From contig JAJEKV010000222.1 in the NCBI GenBank assembly GCA_021234155.1, positions 707,951 through 771,950 on the forward strand: a stretch of 64,000 nucleotides of DNA, given 5' to 3'. Positions 39,733 through 52,418 of the stretch are shown one piece after another. A program made the position numbers and the translations under genes. Positions within the stretch are counted from its first letter, which is position 1; each line of letters begins with the position of its first letter. The stretch is from Isoetes taiwanensis (lineage: Eukaryota > Streptophyta > Lycopodiopsida > Isoetales > Isoetaceae). The notes beneath the pieces are model-generated. The model had not been told where the DNA came from. It ran no database searches and saw only the letters and a program-made list of their open reading frames with translations.

Positions 39733-40671
39733 TGGCCATCTCCCCACATTTCAATTTTTTCTATCGCTGTGAGCACTTTCCTGCAAAAGGTAGCTGGAGC
39801 CCTCCCGCAGCAACATCCAAAAGATTTGAGAACTTTTGAGGAAAACTACCACAATCATGTCACCAGCAGATTACCTTTCCAGGTTTCATAAGGCCCATAT
39901 GTATTATGGAACCGCCCAATCCAGAACTCTATTCCAAAGTCCTGTGTAGTGCTTGCATAGCTCTTCAGTGGCAAGTTTCTCTAGTCCATATACATATTGA
40001 GGCTACAATCATGTACTACAGTAGCATCGGAATGCAAAGGAACCTCAAATGAAAAAGACCATATATTGAAGTTATATAAGCTACAAAAGAATAGAAATCA
40101 CAGCCTAGAAATGTACCTGTGCAGGCCAAGCATTAGACTCTTTCAAGATGCTGACATTGGTCTCCAGCATCTTAAACTCTGGATATATACTCCAGATGCT
40201 TAAACTCTAGATATATACAGGCACGTGATGCGTAAATGAACCTACAAATGCATCACACCGAAAATCAATCATTCTGCAGTAAATGTATGTAAATTATATT
40301 TGAAGTAATAAAATCCAAATAATTGCCGCCTGTTCTAATGAAAATGATACAAACAAATATTATCATGTGGTCCTCCAAAAAGACAATTACCTGGGACCCT
40401 AGAAATAATCTAAGAAAAAAACATTACCTTTGCATTGATTCTTGAAGCCTCAAGCATATTAACACTAATCATGGTATTGTTGTACATAATATAGAGTGAT
40501 TGGACTGAATAAATCCCATCCCAGCCATATCAGCAGCGAAGTTAAAAACATGGTTAACTCCTTTGGTCACAGCCAAGCAATTGTCCATAACTTGATGATA
40601 TTCATGGCAAAAGATGCCCTCTGATATGTGCTCATTTTACTTCCAATCAGAAGCGATGACGTAATGATCAT
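39733..40671 (-). pseudogene. GDP-mannose 3,5-epimerase pseudogene, at least four exons
   Basis: Four pieces on the minus strand follow the order of plant GDP-mannose 3,5-epimerase, the cytosolic short-chain-dehydrogenase-like enzyme of ascorbate and cell-wall sugar synthesis. 40428-40671 has HYVIASDWK, then a stop codon where Lys is expected, then NHVFNFAADMAGMGFIQSN and a frameshift into MYNNTMIS; about four codons (LVDLR area) are missing. 40117-40241 has RFIYASRACIYLEFKHLE and NVSILKESNAWPA, interrupted by a 28-bp tandem duplication. 39875-40002 has YGLEKLATEELCKHY, the YxxxK pair of the active site, and GRFHNTYGP. 39733-39807 has APATFCRK and EMWGDG. gt donors and ag acceptors are retained at most edges, so it arose by DNA duplication, not retroposition. 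The N-terminal Gly-rich NAD-binding motif and the C-terminal third are absent. Confidence 0.88.
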
Positions 40672-40737
40672 AGGCGACCACAGTAGAGGAGGAGCTCAAT
40701 CTTAAAAAAAAACTTGCAAAAAGATTGAGTAGGCAGG

Positions 40738-40870
40738 AATAGCATCGATCCGAGCCCTCGAATCGCCATTCTGGGCAGGGACGAGCCATTATATAAGTAT
40801 ACTCCATATTCGAGGCTGGTTATCAGCGTCTTCTCACATCAGCACTTCTCTCCTTGCCCTTTGCTTTCCT
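40738..40870 (+). repeat. TATA-containing block, first copy
   Basis: About 130 bp from gaatagcatcgatccgagcc to cttctctccttgcc, repeated at 56984-57105. It includes gagccattatataagtatac, a good TATA context on the plus strand, followed by a pyrimidine-rich tract. It could be a core promoter of a mobile element (LTR fragment) or of a duplicated gene. No coding sequence follows that I recognise. Confidence 0.6.
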
Positions 40871-41251
40871 CCCTTCCCTCATTCTCGAGCCTTCTAGATT
40901 CAATCGTCTTCGATGTTGCTTTCTCCAATCAAGCTGGTTTGCCCTGACCTCCATAGAAATTTTCTCCTTGGCATTGCATCACTTTTATTCCTCTTTCTAG
41001 GCTCGACTATCCTCTGGCAGTTATGTTCCTCTACGGGGCTCGACTATCCTCTTGCAATTACTTATGTTGCTATTTTTTATATGTATCTCTTAGAGTTATG
41101 CTAGTTGTACTCCTGAGTTTTGATGGTTTTGCTCATTATGGCAAAATTGAGATGAGATGGCTATCTTAAGACTATGTTTGAATTAGTTTTAGTGCGGCAC
41201 TGTATTTCAGTGAAAATTAGCTTACTATAGTTGTAGTATTGTCATTTTGAC

Positions 41252-41353
41252 GTTTTTCTGTTATCGTTATCATGGCATTTTTCTGTTTACGTCATGGAAT
41301 TCGTTTTTCTGTTATTGTTATCATGGGGTTTTTCTGTTTACGTCATGGAATTT
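41252..41353. repeat. Tandem duplication, 2 x 51 bp
   Basis: 41252-41302 and 41303-41353 share gtttttctgttat, gttatcatgg and tttacgtcatggaatt with only three differences. Confidence 0.9.
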
Positions 41354-41729
41354 GGCTTGGTTGATCTTGCATGTATGTTGGCAGAGAGCTACGATATTTC
41401 TGGTATTCGAATTCCTAGATTTTGCATGTAGCATAGCAGATAGATACAATCCTTAGGGAGTTTCAGATCATATTGGGCCGTTGGGATCTTGATCTTCAAG
41501 GTTTTTGGTGATGGGGGCAAAACCAACAATTGACATGCAATGCAACTCTACTGGATAGAAGCACAGCTCTAGCTCGGACGTCAAAGTTGGTCAGATTTCA
41601 GCTGATGGAGCATCGAATCGGATAGGAGTCGTCAGACTGGTAGCACCTTAACAGTACCCGGAATTTTCCTTATCGGCCTCTTGTATGTAAAGGGAGAGTC
41701 ATTTTTTTTTTGCATATCATTACTAGAAG

Positions 41730-41815
41730 AGTACTGATAACTAGTTATCAGTACTGGAGGAGTGATGATAATTAATTATAAGTACTCTAGTTATCAGTAC
41801 TCCTCCAGTAATGAC
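41730..41815. repeat. Nested palindromes able to form hairpins
   Basis: 41730-41755 is a perfect 26-bp palindrome built on agtactgataac and its reverse complement. Immediately after, tactggaggagt (from 41752) is inverted again as actcctccagta ending near 41810, giving a second, imperfect stem of about 25 bp around an AT-rich loop. This could be a foldback or MITE end. Confidence 0.8.
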
Positions 41816-41835
41816 AAATTTTAACGTAGATAAGA

Positions 41836-42125
41836 CCGATAAGGCGATTATCGGGTCGTCGCTTCTGATGTCACTTTTGATAACCGCTTTTGCCCTAAGC
41901 GGACCCACGGCGGTTATCAAACGATGACTTCGGCCCTAACGGGCCTCGTCGACGATTCAAAATCGCGTCGATAAGCCGGTATCGCCCTCGGCCAGTATTT
42001 GGCGAAGGCCTTCGGCCACGGCCTTCGGCCTTAGTCGGGCCTCGGCCTTACGTGCCAAAAACCTGGCCTCGGACGTACACCCTCGGCCACGCATTTTTGG
42101 TTATCAGCCTTAGCTAGACCGATAA
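41836..42125. repeat. GC-rich inverted-repeat block with GGCCTTCGGCC palindromes
   Basis: A GC island inside AT-rich DNA. It contains tgataaccgc and gcggttatca as inverted arms (41878-41920), several copies of ctcggcc or ccttcggcc (41990-42065), and gaccgataa at both edges (41835 and 42117). It resembles the structure of a small foldback element or MITE; no coding sequence. Confidence 0.5.
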
Positions 42126-42666
42126 CCTTACCTTAGCAATCTTTGGGGTTTCTTTGGGTCGAATTTTTTCACGCATCGTAGCAGCTCACCTCGTTTTTCT
42201 GGGGCTTTGATCTTCATCCAGCGGTTTAGATTACAACTCCAGTCTCTTGGTTTTCAGCCTAGGCTTTGGCTTTCGTGCTCTTCTCAGCCGAATTTGCAAG
42301 GTTGGATTGCAGCTTAGCTTGCCCATCTTCTTTAACACATCATCTCCGTCAGGAATCTTCTCGGCTATGCATCTTGTCCCGTTGTTTTAGCTTTTAAACT
42401 AATACTTTATAATCCAAACCGGGTGATTGCTCTCCAGATTAGAGGTTCGGATTGCAGGCAGAGAAGAAAGATCTGCCGGAAAGGGCTCGATCCTCAGATT
42501 TGCATAGCTCATGTAGATTCACTGCGGCAAGAGCAGGTGCCATGTATTGGATTAGTGCAAACTCTCTGTAGATAACAGGTAATAATTTGGACACATCCAA
42601 TTGCTTTGTAGGCCATACAGTGGTGATGTTTCTCAACCTCTTTAAACCACCTGTAACTTCAACTTC

Positions 42667-42784
42667 AGTAAAATATAGAAACGGAATCCATCGATTATGT
42701 TAAATAGACAGTAGTTTCTAGCTTATAGTAAAATATAGAAACGGAATCCATCGATTATGTTAAATAGACAGTAGTTTCTAGCTT
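42667..42784. repeat. Perfect tandem duplication, 58-60 bp period
   Basis: The string from agtaaaatatagaaacgg to gtagtttctagctt occurs identically at 42667-42724 and 42727-42784. Confidence 0.97.
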
Positions 42785-44079
42785 TTCCGATTCTTAACTG
42801 CCAACTTAAAGGTAAGCCATTTTGCACAGAACACTTGTCTTAAAGTTATGGTGTTGTCTTTTTTTTTTTTTTTTTCTCTAGAACACTTGTCTATCTTTGA
42901 CGGTTTCGTTGTTTGGCTATCACATTGCCGTGGTATTGTTATTTTTTGCGTGGTATCTAGAATTAAATGAAGTTTTTACTTGGGGCGTAGTAATACGACC
43001 TTCTCAGGGTATGTACGTGTATGGTATGCTGATGTTTTATCCATGTTTTTCTTGCACTATTTCGTTGCAACTCGCTTTTTTATTTTGTCTACTCATGAGT
43101 TATATGCCTTTGCATTCGGGCCCCTTTCTCGGCATTCGGGCCCCTTTGCAACGATCCATATCAAGTTGAACGGATTTACTTCCTTCATTAGGGGTTTTAT
43201 TTGCATATGTTTCGAAGGCTTTCATATTCCACGCATGCATTATTTACATGTTAGGCATTCTTTGTGATCAGCCATAGGGTCTATATTTGGGTTTGCTTTT
43301 CTAACCAGGTACTTGGTCCATCGATGCTACATTTGTTGATTCACATTTGGTTTCAAAATTCTAAACATGTTTTTACATATTGTTCCGTGGGTTTTGTCTT
43401 GAGTTTTTTTGGTTAAGTGCCTCGCTTAATTATTTCTGCCCTTATTCTTGGGGATTGGAATTTGTATTTGCATTTGATCTCGTGCTGGCATAGCATCGTT
43501 CATTTTTGCTTATTGAAACCCTTCTATTCTATCATATGCATGCTCATTTACAAGTATTTATTTAATTTTAGTTCTCTAACATTTGCTCTCTATGTTAAAC
43601 CATATGTTTTCTCAACCCATTAAACTCATGCATCAAGTTTGTCATTTTGGACACATTGCAGTATCTTTATTTTTCTCTATGTATAGCTTGTGTTGCCTAA
43701 GTATTTTTAGGTTTGCAAATGTCAAATTGCAACTTTTGTGGTGCCCTCTTATCTTCTCCAGTTCGTTGTCATTGTGATCTAGGTAGAAGCCCAAGGTTAA
43801 AATTATACTTTTATCCTACCCTTCACATGAACTTTGGTTAACATTGCCTTCGTTTTCCCCTTTTTTATGTCATTTTGTTAGGCCTAAGCCTCTTAACCTC
43901 CTGTTTTGGATCAAGTTATTCTTCTAACCCATACTTGCCTATGACTTATAGCATATCTTAACTCCGTTTTTGGTTTAGCTCTTTCATTCTCTTCATTGTC
44001 TTAACTTTGCTTCTTGTTTTTTATGACAACTTGTTATGCTTAAGGATATTCAGTGACTTCTTGTATTGGGCATCCGTCG

Positions 44080-44084
44080 CTCAC
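44080..44084 (+). repeat. Left target-site duplication CTCAC of the composite LTR insertion
   Basis: CTCAC immediately precedes the terminal TGTGACGG of the leftmost LTR. The identical pentamer follows the last LTR at 54398-54402. Confidence 0.85.
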
Positions 44085-45682
44085 TGTGACGGGCCTGGCC
44101 AGTTAACCTCTCGGTAACTGGAGATCCCATCAATCTCTACTGTTGGATCTACTTAACCCTTGGAACTCAAGAAGTTAACACACGCATGCTTAGGTAAAGA
44201 ATTTAATCTTTGTATATACTCTAAGGTCCCAAAGATATACTTGCCATTGCTTAGCAATAACCCCGCACAACAATGAATGTTCTTAATAATTATAGCTTCA
44301 AGCCAATATATAATGATAATAGTAAACAAGTTATTTAACTGGCAATCCACACTTCTACTCTCGCCTTCCCAAAGCTTGACTACTTTTCGGACCATCTCGC
44401 ACCTCTGCTTACACCATCAACCACGGGGTTAGTCACATGGACTAAGTGGGGATCGGGGATCTAGGATGTCTAGCATCAACAATACAAAGCATTAACCTAA
44501 AACAACAGCCTAACCTTACCGTAGCCTCGCCCCTGCAATCCAAGTAACTAGTCCAACAAGCCCAACAAAGAAGACCACATATATAATAACCAAGCAATCA
44601 TAGCATCAACATTGCAACCAATATTCCTCTGGGTCTGAGCAAGGTCAACTCGGCTGATCAGGCCAGTGACATAGAGGCGGGGTAACCACGTGTGTACACA
44701 CCCATCCACGCTGCGTCCAGCATTGGAGGACCACTTAACTGTGCATGACGTTGTACCATACGGTACCAACGCCCGATGTTCAAATAATACCATTTACATA
44801 GCACTGTGCAAAAACCGTGAGTCTAGACCATCGCACCTAGACTCCGGCCCCAGAGGTCTATATCAAAGAATTATACTACACATAGATTACAATACTATGA
44901 ATTCCACCCAATATCAACTAGGCACGTTTCCATATCTAATTTACCTTAGAAATTCCATAATTTACACCTCATGCAACAAAGGAAATCCAGTTATACGCTC
45001 GTATAAACATTACTATCTCTACCATGCAACATGCAATGCCCGATGCTTAAGCAAAATACAAACTTCACTAATATCTTATTACTTTTAACTAGATCAACTT
45101 CCTTCAAATTACTACTTATAACCTTAATGACGGTGGCTTCCATAACCCTGCTAACTAGTTTATTAACTCCTGCACCCATTCCCAGCTAGTAATACCCCTA
45201 GCATATATTTTTCCTTTGCTAATTTAGTTATTTCCAAGGGTTCAGATATACAACTAGCTACCTTGTTAAACTACACATCCCCTAATCATAAACACTAGAA
45301 AACCCCAGGTGTAAGGCTTGATCCCCACCTGGAAATCCCGCTTGCTTCTTCTGCACTCCCAGCAACGCTTCCAGATCTCTGCATGCAACTCGCTCCTTCA
45401 GCAATCCATCTGCAATCTATCTCCTTCCGAATGCTTCAACATCACATAAAAGACTTCTTTCCCATGGAAAAATCCTCCTCAAGAAATCAAGAATAATATT
45501 GTTGCGCTTATATAACCTAGCAATGCCCTTGCATGCATGCATGCACACACTGCATGCATGGACACATTGCATGCATGTATTCCTAGCACATAATCATTTA
45601 TTTTACCTTGAAAATGCACTCTTATATAATGGCAACGTTACTTACATCTTAATGTTGGTGCTAGGTTGCTAGGTCCGTTACA
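44085..45682 (-). repeat. LTR A (outer 3' LTR)
   Basis: Starts tgtgacgggcc and ends ggtccgttaca, 1598 bp. A minus-strand TATA string (ttatataag) lies near 45508-45516 with GCAT repeats just upstream (about 45531-45560), so U3 is short (~160 bp) and the R-U5 part very long. It lacks a ~350-bp part that LTRs C and D carry (missing near 45290). Confidence 0.85.
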
Positions 45683-45693
45683 GTCTCTCCTCC
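45683..45693 (-). other. Polypurine tract of the first internal region
   Basis: The minus strand reads ggaggagagac directly against LTR A, the expected plus-strand primer position of an LTR element. Confidence 0.75.
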
Positions 45694-47806
45694 AAAAATT
45701 CAACCCATGTCCTCATGGGTGCATCTTAGAGTACTCATGAAAAATCTAGTTTGTATCTCCCTTTGTGACATCTTCCTTGGAACAAACCCAACCATTGATC
45801 TAAATTTTTTTTTATAGTCCGCCTCCTTAATTCCTCGGGTCTCTTCCCTTTATGCTTCCACATCTTAATCCTCAATTCAACATACTCCCAAATGAATACA
45901 ATTTTGTCCCCCAGAACTGATCCATCCTTGTCAAACACAATTGCTTAGCCTTCCAATCCAAGATGATGCCTCTCCAAACTTGAAAGTTCAAAACTAGCTT
46001 CATACAAGTAATTTAAGCCAAAGGAAAGATACATATTAGATAGCTCCAATGTACGACCCTTCTAAGATTCAATTTAACATACCGCCGAGTCTAGAACTAA
46101 CTCAAATATTATGAGTATACTACATATCCAGAACAATATAATAAAAATAATGCAGTTAATGCAACTTTTCATAAAGAAGGTACGTGCCATAGAAAAAAAA
46201 ACCCACCATTCCAAAGAGATACTCAGGTCGAACTAGATATGTAATCTCTCGAGACTTCTTGGGTGGCCAAATCCAAAAAGTAACAAGCAAAATACATAAT
46301 CAAGTCCCCCAATCTGGGTATCTTATAGCTAGGTAACATACTTAAGTTGATACAAGGGATCCCATAAGAATTATAACCCATGGTACAGAGAATTCCTCTA
46401 TGAGTTCATTCAATGACATTGAAATATCCTAGGCTATATACTTGACCTCCATATTTAGCCTACTTCCATACATATTACCCCATCACACTGGTTAGTCTTT
46501 CAACAAGATTTTATAGGCACCAATTGCCGTTAATTTCAATGAAGCTCTTACTTCATGTATTTCGTTCACAACTTCAATCCTTTGACTGTATCCTTAATCA
46601 AGTAATGCAATCACCATCCCTCCATTAATTTACAATCACTTCTAGCATGCCAAATAATTACAATACATGGAAGCACCATTACTAGATGTGCTTACGACTC
46701 TTTTATTACATTCCAAGATTTTCAAAAATGGCACTTCCCCATATCTATACATTCCCCTCTGCCTTTATCTCATGTCTGGGCTTTATCTGACAACTCTTTC
46801 GTTCAACTTCATGGTCTACCTACTACCACGATTAAATATGTTATTCCTCTATTCATCGTCTTCTTCTTCCTTATCCATAAGATGGACAACATTGTTCAAT
46901 CTTGGCCAATCAATTCTTCAATGCCATAATTTAAGTGGATATCATTCTCTAAATATAAATGCATAACCTGACCACTTTGTTTCATTAAGTGCTTTCTTAT
47001 ACTCCAAGAATTTTTCAAGGCCAAGAACTTTTTCAAGGCTATCACCGACTATTCTAGCCATAACCCGAGGGTCAACAACTTTATAGACCTCTAGTAGGAC
47101 CATGATGTAATCATGACATTTCCTTCTACGTCATACATCTGCTATTTACACATGAGCTTCAATCCAACTATCATGTCAATCTTACTTTATAACCATATCT
47201 AAGCATTCTCAAAATTTGTCTTACAACCACCGTGTTGTAACCTTATCCAACCATAGCCTGAATGCTATCAACTTAGCAACTTATTGTTAATTTACCACTG
47301 TATATCAATACATAGATGCTGCATGGTTTTCTCAATTTTAGCTTCAAAAGGATGCACCAACATCACATCAAGAATCTTATTCATGGTGAGATGAACCTTC
47401 CCTGAATATCATAGGCATTATATACCATGCACTAATTCCAAATTTTCTTGCCACCAGAGTATGCTACTATGAGATCACATCTACATTATAAGAAGTGGTT
47501 ACCAAAGTGAAACACAATACCTGTACCTTAATCTCCCTCAAGCATCACTTCCATTCTATGCGCACATTGGCAACCCTAAATCAAAGTTAGCCCCTTGGCA
47601 ACGTACATTTTCTAGCTTATCTGCTTTGCAGGATAGAAAATCGACCAAGATTATAGAAATATCATGTAATCAATTTCACATACCTTCATAAAACAATTTG
47701 TCACGCCTCCTCTAAGGCCATCATCTCCACATAATACTATTAGCATAATCCAACAACCTCAACTTGAATCTAGACTTCGCCATCATACATCCAAGGATCC
47801 AACTAT

Positions 47807-47818
47807 GCTCTGATACCA
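47807..47818 (-). other. tRNA-iMet primer-binding site of internal region 1
   Basis: The minus strand reads tggtatcagagc two bases inside LTR B, the classical plant primer site complementary to initiator tRNA-Met. The same 12 bases occur inside LTR D at 52405-52416. Confidence 0.85.
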
Positions 47819-47820
47819 AC

Positions 47821-49210
47821 TGTGACGGGCCTGGCCAGTTAACCTTTACGGTAACTGGAGATCCCATCAATCTCGACCATTGGATCTACTTAAGCTTAAA
47901 GACTTAAGAAATTAACTCATGCATCCGCAACAATAACATTTAGGTAAAGAATTTAATCTTTGTACATATTCTAAGGTTCCAAACATGTACTTGCCCATTA
48001 CTCAGCAATATCCCCGCACACAACGAATGATCTTAATAATTATAGCTTCAAGCCCATATATAATAATAATAATGGTAATAATAATCAAGTTTATTGAATA
48101 GCAATCACACACTTCTACTCTCGCCTTTCTGAAGCTTGGCTACTTTCCGGAGCATCTCGCACCTCTGCTTACACCATCAACCACGGGGTTAGTCACACGG
48201 ACTAAGTGGGGATCGGGGATCTAGGATATATCTTAAAACAATCACCACAAAGCCTTAACTTAGAACAATAACTTAGCCTTACCGTAGCCTCGCCCCTGCA
48301 ATCTAGGTTACTTAGTCCAACAAGCATAATCACAATGCATAATTACACCAAGCATGACCATTGCAACTTAATACCAACATTAAAAACACATATACAATAA
48401 CCAAGCAATCATAGCATCAACATTGCAACCAATATTCCTCTGGGTCTGAGCAAGGTCAACTCGGCTGATCAGGCCAGTGACATAGAGGCGGGGTAACCAC
48501 GTGTGTACACACCCATCCACGCTGCGTCCAGCATTGGAGGACCACTTAACTGTGCATGACGTTGTACCATACGGTACCAACGCCCGAATGTAACTTAATC
48601 TTCCTCAAGCATCACTTCCATCGAATTACTACTTATAACCTTAATAACGGTGGCTTCCATAACCCTGCTAACTAGTTTATTAAATTGGTTAATATGCTCG
48701 CTATCCATTAACCATGCATGCCTATTCTATTCTATTCATGACCATGCTCATATGATTTAACTCCAAGTTTATACTACGTTCAAAGCAATCATTATTAAAT
48801 CAACACAGCTATACAAACACTAGAAAACCCCAGGTGTAAGGCTTGATCCCCACCTGGAATCCCGCTTGCTTCCTTTGCACTTCCAGCAACGCTCCCAGAT
48901 CTCTGCACGCAACTCGCTCCTTCAGCAATCCATCTGCAATCTATCTCCTTCCAAATACTTCACCATCACATAAAAGACATCTTTCCCCATGGAAAACTCC
49001 TTCCCCCCAAGAAATCAAGAATAATATTGTTGCACTTATATAACCTAGCAATGCCCTTGCATGCATGCATGCATACACTGCATGCATGGACACATTGCAT
49101 GCGTGTATTCCTAGCACATAATCATTTATTTTACCTTGAAAATGCACTCTTATATAATGGCAACGTTACTTACATCTTAATGTTGGTGCTAGGTTGCTAG
49201 GTCCGTTACA
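47821..49210 (-). repeat. LTR B, chimeric
   Basis: 1390 bp with intact ends. At 48590-48621 a 32-base stretch identical to internal region 2 (52110-52141) replaces about 400 bp of normal LTR sequence. A further segment present in LTRs C and D is also rearranged. This looks like template switching during reverse transcription. Confidence 0.8.
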
Positions 49211-49234
49211 GTCTCTCCCACTAGAACTATGCTG

Positions 49235-50258
49235 AACAAAGGAAATCCAGTTATACGCTCGTATAAACATTACTATCTCTACCATGCAACATGCAATGCC
49301 CGATGCTTAAGCAAAATACAAACTTCACTAATATCTTATTACTTTTAACTAGATCAACTTCCTTCAAATTACTACCTATAACCTTAATGACGGTGGCTTC
49401 CATAACCCTGCTAACTAATTTATTAATTCCTGCACCCATTCCCAGCTAATAATACCCCTAGCATATATTTTCCCTTTGTTAATTTAGTTATTTCCAAAGG
49501 GTTTAGATATACAACTAGCTACCTTGTTAAACTACACATCCCGTAATCATAAATGCTTATCCAGTAGCATACCCCTCCTTAACTTAGCCTTTAATCCTAA
49601 ATAAATCACTAGCCCAATTCCTTGATCCACTCTTCAAAAGTTCTAGCTATTCTAAGCTGCCTAACTTCTTCTATCATGGATTCTATCAGGGGTCTAGGTG
49701 ATCAGCTTGATAGAGTTTATTCAATCTGTTGTAACTCATACAAGATTCACATATGCAATCCTACAATAATCTCCATATACAATCATGCATGCCTGTCTAT
49801 GTCTGTGCCAATTCTAAATCCATGCTAAGTTCCAGAAGCAATCCTACTACATCAACACAATTTTACTACACTAGAAAAACCCCAGGTGTAAGGCTTGATC
49901 CCCACATGAAATCCCGCTTGCTTCCTCTGCACTCCAACACGCTCCCAGAGTATTGCTCACACCCTGCTCCTTCAGCAATCCAGCTGCAATCTATCGCCTT
50001 CCAAAAATGTTCCACAATCACAAAAAAGACTTCTTTGCCATGAAAAACTCCTTCCCAAGAAATCATGAATAATATTGTTGCGCTTATATAACCTAGCAAT
50101 GCCCTTGCATGCATGCATGCACACACTGCATGCATGGACACATTGCATGCATGTATTCCTAGCACATAATCATTTATTTTACCTTGAAAATGCACTCTTA
50201 TATAATGGCAACGTTACTTACATCTTAATGTTGGTGCTAGGTTGCTAGGTCCGTTACA
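49235..50258 (-). repeat. LTR C, truncated
   Basis: Begins inside the LTR at aacaaaggaaatccag (equivalent to about 44975 in LTR A) and runs to the normal ccgttaca end. It is separated from LTR B by 24 bp that start gtctctccc, a polypurine-tract variant on the minus strand. Confidence 0.82.
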
Positions 50259-52418
50259 GTCTCTCCTCCAAAAATTCAACCCATGTCCTCATGGGTGCAT
50301 CTTAGAGCACTCATGAAAAATCTAGTTTGTATCTCCCTTTGTGACATCTTCCTTGGAATAAACCCAACCATTGATCTATTTTTATTTTTTATTTTTTTTT
50401 AATAGTCTGCCTCCTTAATTCCTTGGGTCTCTTCCCTTTATGCCTTCACATCTTAATCCTCAATTCAACATACTCCCAAATGAAAACAATTTTGTCCCTT
50501 AGAACTGAGCCATTCTTGTCAAACACAATTGCTTAGTCTTCCAATCGAAGATGATGCCTCTCCAAACTTGAAAATTCAAAGCTAGCTTCATACAAGTAAT
50601 TTAAGCTAAAGGAAAGATGCATATTAGATAGCTCCAATGCACGACCCTTCTAACATTCAATTTAACATACCGCCAAGTCTAGAACTAACTCAAATATTAT
50701 GAGTATACTACATATCCAATTCAATATAATAAACATAATGCGGTTAAGCATAACTTTTCATAAAGAAGGTACGTGCCATAGAAAAAAAAAACCACCATTC
50801 CAAAGAGATACTCAGGTCGAACTAGATATGTAATCTCTCGAGACTTCTTGGGTGGCCAAATCCAAAAAGTAACAAGCAAAATACATAATCAAGTCCCCGG
50901 TCACGGGTATCTTATAGCTAGGTAACATACTTAAGTTGATACAAGGAATTATAACCCATGGTATGTAGAATTCCTCTGAGTTCATCCAATGACATTGAAG
51001 TATCCTAGGCTATACACTTGGCCTCTATATTTAGCCTACTTCCATACATATTACTCCATCACACTGGTTAGTCTTTCAACAAGATTTTATAGGCATCAAT
51101 TGCCGTTAATTTCAATGAAGCTTTTACTTCATGTATTTCGTTCACAACTTCAATCCTTTGACTGTATCCTTAATCAAGTAATGCAATCACCATCCCTCCA
51201 TTAATTTACAATCACTTCTAGCATGCCAAATAATTACTATACATGGAAGCACCATTACTAGATGTGCTTACAACTCTTCTATTACATTCTAAGATTTTCA
51301 AAAATGGCACTTCCCCATGTCTATACATTCCCCTCTGCCTTTATCTCATGTCTGGGCTTTATCTGACAACTCTTTCGTTCAATTTCATGGTTCACCTACT
51401 ACCACGATTAAATATGTTATTCCTCTATTCATCGTCTTCTTCTTCCTTATCCATAAGATGGATAACATTGTTCAATCTTGGCCAATCAATTCTTCAATCT
51501 GCCATAATTTAAGTGTATTAAGTGTATATGATTCTCTAAATATAAATGCGTAACCTGACCACTTTGTTCCATTAAGTGCTTTCTTATACTTGAAGTTTTT
51601 TCAAGGCCAAGAACTTTTTCAAGGCTATCATGGCTAGACTATTGTAGCCATAACCCTAAGGCCAACAACTTTATAGACCTCAAGTAGGACCATGATGTAA
51701 TCATGACATTTCCTTCTATTCTACATAAGCTTCAATCTGACTATCATGCCAATCTTATTTTATAAGCATATCTAAGCATTCTCAAAACTTGTCTTACAAC
51801 CACCGTGTTGTAACCTTATCCCACCATAGCCTGAATGCTATCAACTTAGCAACTTATTGTTATTTTACCTTTGGATAGCAATATATAGATCTTTGCTTTG
51901 GTTTTCTCAATTTTTAGCTTCAAAAGGATGCACCTAACATCACATCAAGAATCTTATTCATCGATATGGTGAGATGAACCTTCCCCGAATATCATAGGCA
52001 TTATATATCATGCCTTCGCTAATTCTAAATTTTCTTGCCACCGAGTATACTACTCTGAGATCACATCTACACTATAAAGAGTGGTTACCAAAGTGAAATG
52101 CAATACACCGTAACTTAATCTTCCTCAAGCATCACTTCCATGCTATGCACATTGGCAACCCTAAATCAAAAGTTAGCCCCTTGATGAAGTACATTTTTTC
52201 TAGCTTATCTGCTGCGAGGATAGAAAATCAACCAAGATTATAGAAATACCATGTAATCAATTTCATATACCTTCATAAAACAATTTGTCACACCTCCTCT
52301 AAGGCCATCATCTCCACATATATTCAATTGAATACTATTAGCATAATCCAACAACCTCAACTTGAATCTAGACTTCGCTATCATACATCCAAGGATCCAA
52401 CTATGCTCTGATACCAAC
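50259..52418 (-). mobile_element. Internal region 2 of the composite element
   Basis: About 2160 bp, collinear with internal region 1, with the same polypurine tract at 50259-50269 and primer site at 52405-52416. No gag or pol recognised. A conserved open minus-strand stretch next to the primer site (about 52238-52468) has no known domain. Confidence 0.75.

Larger units (their letters stand above)
40870..44079. other. T-rich non-coding DNA left of the composite LTR insertion
   Basis: A plus-strand T-rich, intron- or UTR-like stretch without a recognised gene. It contains the tandem duplications and palindromes listed separately and a T17 run near 42859-42875. Sequence on the other side of the LTR composite (54403 onward) has the same character, as expected if one region was split by the insertion. 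Confidence 0.45.
45683..47820 (-). mobile_element. Internal region 1 of the composite element
   Basis: 2138 bp between the polypurine tract and the primer site, collinear with internal region 2 (50259-52418) with scattered substitutions. Frames are short (longest about 99 residues, on the wrong strand). No pol motif found in any frame. Confidence 0.75.

Noticed and set aside
45531-45560. GCATGCAT repeat considered as a regulatory RY-type element cluster
   Set aside because: It recurs in every LTR unit (near 49060, 50108 and 54247) and is simply a microsatellite within U3.
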